DNA from: Dehalococcoides mccartyi
GTDB lineage: Bacteria > Chloroflexota > Dehalococcoidia > UBA2979
DNA: 7,957 nt
Assembly (NCBI GenBank): GCA_945888895.1
Contig: CAMDAY010000092.1
Span: 1-7,957 of the forward strand
Reading direction: 5' to 3'
The notes beneath the pieces are model-generated. The model was not told where the DNA came from, ran no database searches, and worked only from the letters and a program-made list of their open reading frames with translations. Positions 5,182 through 7,957 of the stretch are shown here, piece by piece; position 1 is the first letter of the stretch; each line of letters begins with the position of its first letter. Made by a program: the position numbers and the translations under genes.

Positions 5182-6429
5182 ATGGCCGCACAGACAGTGA
5201 CGCCGGTCCAGCCCGCGCGACGGTTCCTGCTCCCCGGCTCCGCGCACATCGCGGTGATCGCGGTGCCGATCGCTATCTACCTCGTCGCGCTCGCAGGGGG
5301 CACATCGCTGGCGGTGTTCTTTGCGGTCGGCTCGGCAGTCGGCTTCACGCTCCAGCGCGCGCGGCTATGCTTTGTCTCTGCGTTCCGTGACCTGTTCATG
5401 CTCCACCAGGGGCGCACCCTTCGAGGGCTCCTGATCGGCCTCGCCGTCGGCAGCATCGGGTTCGCGATGGTGATGAGCACGATCGTGGGCGACCCGTCGG
5501 GCGGCCGCACGCCGGAGGATGCGCACATTCTCCCGCTGGGGATCGCGACCGTGGTCGGCGGCCTGCTGTTCGGCCTCGGGATGGTGCTCGCGGGCGGCTG
5601 TGTGTCCGGCTCGCTCTACCGCATGGGCGAGGGCTACCTCGGCTCGTGGGTGGCGATGGCGGGAGTCATGGGCGGCCTATACGCAATGAACCGGACGTGG
5701 AACTGGTGGTGGGATCACACGATTTCCACTGCACCGCGCATCTGGCTGCCGACGCAGCTCGGGTACACCGGATCGCTGGTGCTCAGCTTCGCACTGTTTG
5801 GACTCGTGTACGTCGGGACGTTGTGGTGGGAGCGGAAACAGGCGTTTGTCGCGAACGTCACGATTCGTCGTGCGCAGCCCGCGCCACCGGCGAGCATCGC
5901 CGATGACGTGCGCCTCGCGCTGCGCGGCGTGTTCCGTCGCGAGTGGACACCGGTGACCGGCGCGATCGTGCTGTCGATGTTGAACATTCTGCTCTTCGTC
6001 CGGTACCGCCCGCTCGGCGTCGTCGGCGAGATCTCCCGTTGGGCCAACGACCTGGGCGCATCGGTCGGCGCACCTATCGGACTGCTCAAGGGCCTGGACA
6101 GCCTCGCGGGCTGCGCTGCGGCGATCGCAGAGGGCGCGTCGTGGTTCACGGACGGCTTCATGCTAAACATTGGTATCGTCGTCGGTGCGTTCACCGCGGC
6201 GGTGCTCGCGCGCGAGTTCCGTCTGCGCGTGCCGCGGCAGCCGAAGCGCTATGTGCAGTCGCTCGGCGGCGGCCTGATCATGGGATACGGTGCAGGTCTC
6301 GGGCTAGGCTGTACGCTCGGCGCGTTCTACTCGGCGATCCCGTCGCTCGCGCTCAACGGCTGGGTGTACGGCCTCGCGATGGCGGGCGGCGCCCTGATCG
6401 GCACGCGGATCATCCGGAGGCTCACGTGA
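5182..6429 (+). CDS. YeeE/YedE (TsuA-type) sulfur-compound transporter
   Basis: A 415-aa polytopic inner-membrane protein of the YeeE/YedE family, whose studied member TsuA imports thiosulfate. Roughly nine to eleven hydrophobic helices form two similar halves joined by a basic cytoplasmic loop (about 216-256). The family's cysteine motifs are present: C63 in RARLCFVSAFRD, C140 in LAGGCVSGSLYRMGEG, and C377 in GLGLGCTLGAFYS. These glycine-flanked cysteines relay the sulfur compound in TsuA. C311 is additional. The half-repeat pattern GGGLLFGLGMVLAGGC / GGGLIMGYGAGLGLGC is clear. It is the first gene of a run with a TusA-like carrier and an exported rhodanese, which supports a sulfur rather than generic transport role. 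Its stop overlaps the next gene's GTG start. YedE-type selenium-related transporters are the main alternative; no selenium gene is visible in the window. Confidence 0.88.
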   Translation: MAAQTVTPVQPARRFLLPGSAHIAVIAVPIAIYLVALAGGTSLAVFFAVGSAVGFTLQRARLCFVSAFRDLFMLHQGRTLRGLLIGLAVGSIGFAMVMSTIVGDPSGGRTPEDAHILPLGIATVVGGLLFGLGMVLAGGCVSGSLYRMGEGYLGSWVAMAGVMGGLYAMNRTWNWWWDHTISTAPRIWLPTQLGYTGSLVLSFALFGLVYVGTLWWERKQAFVANVTIRRAQPAPPASIADDVRLALRGVFRREWTPVTGAIVLSMLNILLFVRYRPLGVVGEISRWANDLGASVGAPIGLLKGLDSLAGCAAAIAEGASWFTDGFMLNIGIVVGAFTAAVLAREFRLRVPRQPKRYVQSLGGGLIMGYGAGLGLGCTLGAFYSAIPSLALNGWVYGLAMAGGALIGTRIIRRLT

Positions 6430-6713
6430 CGGACACCGAGGCGACCGAGCCAGTGGTGACCGAGATCGCGTTCGGTGGGCGTACTCTCCCGCAGACGATC
6501 GCGGATATCGAGGATGCGATCGTGCGCGCGGCAGCTGGTGAGTCACTCGACCTGACCACGGAACGCGACGTGATCGTGAAATACGTGGTACCCACCGCCG
6601 CCATGCGCGGCGTGAAGTCGTCGTTTCGTCGCGACGCGGATCGAGGGTGGCGCGTCACGCTGCGCCCTCGCGCCGCTTTCGGCACGACGAGCGATCAGCA
6701 AGTCGGCGTATAG
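6426..6713 (+). CDS. small cysteine-free protein, possible degenerate TusA-like paralogue
   Basis: A 95-aa soluble protein that I cannot assign to a named family. It starts with GTG at 6426, overlapping the transporter's TGA by 4 bp, with GGAGG 5 nt upstream, so translation is probably coupled. Laid beside the TusA-like product two frames on, it keeps a similar order: a strand ending FGGRTLP where TusA has the RG..CPxP turn, a helix (about 25-36), AGESLDL (37-43) matching the usual GxxLxV strand, a D48 segment, VPTAAMRG (55-62) beside TusA's PPEAMKRG, and RGWRVTLRP (73-81) like the closing strand. The cysteine motif is replaced by LPQT (21-24) and the protein has no cysteine at all. It therefore cannot act as a persulfide carrier; a structural or regulatory partner is possible. 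The fold match is by eye. Confidence 0.75.
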   Translation: MTDTEATEPVVTEIAFGGRTLPQTIADIEDAIVRAAAGESLDLTTERDVIVKYVVPTAAMRGVKSSFRRDADRGWRVTLRPRAAFGTTSDQQVGV

Positions 6714-6727
6714 CTCTACGAGTGTTC

Positions 6728-6733
6728 GAGGAG
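6728..6733 (+). promoter_or_regulatory. ribosome binding site of the tusA-like gene
   Basis: GAGGAG is 8 nt from the ATG at 6742. An earlier ATG at 6735 is out of frame and stops within five codons. Confidence 0.6.
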
Positions 6734-6741
6734 TATGAGAG

Positions 6742-6984
6742 ATGGCTGAATCGCAGACTGTTCCGGTGCTCGACGTGCGCGGCGAGATCTGCCCGTACCC
6801 GATGCTGCGCACTAACAAAGAACTCGACGATGTGCATCCCGGTATCAGCGCGCTAGACGTGCTGACGGATCACCCGCCCGCACTCTCCACCATCCCGCCG
6901 GAAGCGATGAAGCGCGGCTATGGTTGCGAGATCGACGAGGTCCGCGAGGGCGAGTGGATGATCCGTCTCTTTAAGGACGAATAA
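6742..6984 (+). CDS. tusA: TusA/SirA-family sulfur carrier protein
   Basis: An 80-aa cytoplasmic protein of the TusA (SirA-like) family, which passes persulfide sulfur between sulfurtransferases and acceptors. The N-terminal LDVRGEICPYP (10-20) contains the diagnostic CPxP motif with acceptor Cys17. ALDVLTDHPPA (37-47) is the conserved strand-turn, IPPEAMKRGYGCEI (51-64) contributes a second cysteine, C62, and the protein ends EWMIRLFKDE like family members. Length is normal. It follows the cysteine-free small gene by 28 bp. TusA-like genes commonly sit beside YeeE/YedE transporters and would accept the imported sulfur. Whether this one feeds tRNA thiolation, oxidation or another route cannot be read from the window. 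Confidence 0.92.
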   Translation: MAESQTVPVLDVRGEICPYPMLRTNKELDDVHPGISALDVLTDHPPALSTIPPEAMKRGYGCEIDEVREGEWMIRLFKDE

Positions 6985-6987
6985 ACC

Positions 6988-7003
6988 GGCGCTCGATCGC
7001 GCC
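6988..7003 (+). other. short hairpin after tusA
   Basis: GGCGC (6988-6992) pairs with GCGCC (6999-7003) around a 6-nt loop, 4 nt after the tusA stop. It is weak alone and lacks a T tract. Confidence 0.25.
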
Positions 7004-7018
7004 GCGTGTCTAACAGAA

Positions 7019-7040
7019 GACGACGTCTGACCACGTCGTC
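7019..7040 (+). other. inverted repeat between tusA and the rhodanese gene
   Basis: GACGACGT (7019-7026) and ACGTCGTC (7033-7040) form a perfect 8-bp stem with a 6-nt loop, ending 18 nt before the rhodanese ATG and 7 nt before its ribosome binding site. Possible roles are mRNA processing or partial termination that sets relative expression, or a protein-binding site. Confidence 0.4.
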
Positions 7041-7058
7041 GCAGTTCGGAGAAAACAG

Positions 7059-7957
7059 ATGAAGATCGAACTCATGTCGCGCAAGAGCTTGCTGTTGCTG
7101 GGCGCGGCACTGCTGGCGAGCACGGCCATCGCATGCGGCTCGAACAACGCGGCGCCCCCCGCAGCGCCCCCCGCGAAGGCCACGCCAGCGGCACAGGTGC
7201 TAAAGCCGAACGCCGATCGCGTGGTCAACGTGGAGTGGCTCTCCGGCAAGATCGCCGATGCGAACGTCGTCTCCATCGACCTCCGCACGAAGGACAAGTA
7301 CGAGGCGGGCCACATTCCCGGCGCCGTCTGGATCTCGACGGCCGACTTCAACGTGAAGACGGGGGACATCGGCGATCTCGCCCCTGCGTCGCAGATCGCG
7401 GCGGCCCTCGGCAAGGTCGGCATCACACCGGCGAACACAATCGTCCTGTATGACGATCAAGGCAGCCTCTGGTCCACTCGTATCCTGTGGAGCCTGGATG
7501 TATACGGCCACAAGGACTCGCGCGTCCTAAACGGCACGTGGACGGTGTGGGAAGCCGCGAAGAAGCCCATCACGAAGGAAGTGAAGGCGCGCCCAGCGAC
7601 GCAGTACGTGTTCGCCGCGCAGCCGAACACCAACATCGTCGTGAGCATGGAGCAGATGGTGAAGGCTGTCGGCGACCCGTCTAAGATCGTCTGCGACTCG
7701 CGCACGGCTGACGAGTTTACGGGCCGCGACCTGCGCGCCCCGGCCAAGGCGGGCGGTCGCGTCCCCGGTGCCAAGAACATCAACTACAGCGACGCCGTGT
7801 CGAAGACCGGTGAGTTTCTCCCCGTTGAGGATCTCAAGAAACTGTACGACACGGCCGGCGTTGTCGCCGCGGACAACCAAACGATCTTCACGTACTGCCA
7901 GTCCGGCATTCGCGCCGCGCACGCGTGGTTCGTACTGACCAATCTCATCGGCTACCA
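7059..7957 (+). CDS. lipoprotein two-domain rhodanese (thiosulfate sulfurtransferase), 3' end outside window
   Basis: 299 codons are open to the window edge with no stop, so the gene is 3'-truncated by the window. An N-terminal signal (MSRK, then hydrophobic 11-25) ends in AIAC with C26 as likely lipidation site, followed by a low-complexity Ala/Pro linker (29-45). It is thus probably anchored outside the cytoplasmic membrane. Two rhodanese domains follow. The first (about 52-170) has IDLRTKDKYEAGHIPGA (73-89) but YDDQGS at the active-loop position and no cysteine, as in inactive N-terminal domains. The second (about 190 onwards) has CDSRTADEFTG (212-222), GRVPGAKNIN, and the active loop CQSGIRA with Cys280. 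Such enzymes move sulfane sulfur from thiosulfate or 3-mercaptopyruvate to thiophilic acceptors. The start has GGAGA 6 nt upstream; an in-frame ATG at 7074 is possible. Its neighbours suggest it supplies or processes sulfur for the YeeE transporter. Confidence 0.9.
   Translation, partial: MKIELMSRKSLLLLGAALLASTAIACGSNNAAPPAAPPAKATPAAQVLKPNADRVVNVEWLSGKIADANVVSIDLRTKDKYEAGHIPGAVWISTADFNVKTGDIGDLAPASQIAAALGKVGITPANTIVLYDDQGSLWSTRILWSLDVYGHKDSRVLNGTWTVWEAAKKPITKEVKARPATQYVFAAQPNTNIVVSMEQMVKAVGDPSKIVCDSRTADEFTGRDLRAPAKAGGRVPGAKNINYSDAVSKTGEFLPVEDLKKLYDTAGVVAADNQTIFTYCQSGIRAAHAWFVLTNLIGY

Noticed and set aside
5943..6425. Upstream extension of the cysteine-free small gene into the transporter gene
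   Set aside because: The extension overlaps the transporter coding region and is Arg-rich shadow sequence; the GTG at 6426 has GGAGG upstream and gives the usual 4-bp overlap.

Overview
The window is GC-rich, densely coded bacterial DNA. It holds two functional gene sets separated by a tRNA cluster. PAC2-family protein, an actinobacterial-type decaprenylphosphoryl-arabinose (DPA) gene set and a YeeE/TusA/rhodanese sulfur operon together suggest either Chloroflexota (for example Dehalococcoidia-like) or a deep-branching actinobacterium. That placement is inference: no rRNA or marker phylogeny is available here.

Left part (1-4185). A PAC2-family gene (22-927, +) converges on a UbiA-family gene (987-1928, -), with a perfect hairpin between their 3' ends. 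The UbiA protein resembles decaprenyl-phosphate phosphoribosyltransferase (Rv3806c type). Divergent from it, across about 100 bp, lies a translationally coupled pair resembling dprE1 (2030-3412) and dprE2 (3409-4185). Together these three genes would attach phosphoribose to a polyprenyl phosphate and then epimerise polyprenyl-phosphoryl ribose to arabinose, giving a lipid-linked D-arabinofuranose donor. The intermediate 5'-phosphatase and any arabinosyltransferase are not in the window. The dprE1 residue aligned with the benzothiazinone-target cysteine is alanine.

Middle (4186-5181). Four tRNA genes, Trp(CCA), Leu(GAG), Gly(GCC) and Cys(GCA), lie in tandem on the + strand, each with a genomically encoded CCA end. 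A 466-bp gene-free stretch follows. It holds a 17-nt palindrome, a short tandem repeat, a 142-bp element bounded by perfect 23-bp inverted repeats, and a third near-perfect copy of the repeat end. It looks like a small non-autonomous mobile element or its debris, and it lies immediately upstream of the sulfur operon.

Right part (5182-7957). All genes are on the + strand: a YeeE/YedE-family sulfur-compound transporter, a 95-aa cysteine-free protein that can be laid along TusA, a canonical TusA/SirA-like sulfur carrier with a CPxP motif, and a two-domain rhodanese with a lipoprotein signal that runs off the window. The likely scheme is that an exported rhodanese handles thiosulfate or persulfide sulfur outside, YeeE moves it across the membrane, and TusA carries it in the cytoplasm. 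The cysteine-free protein has no assigned role.
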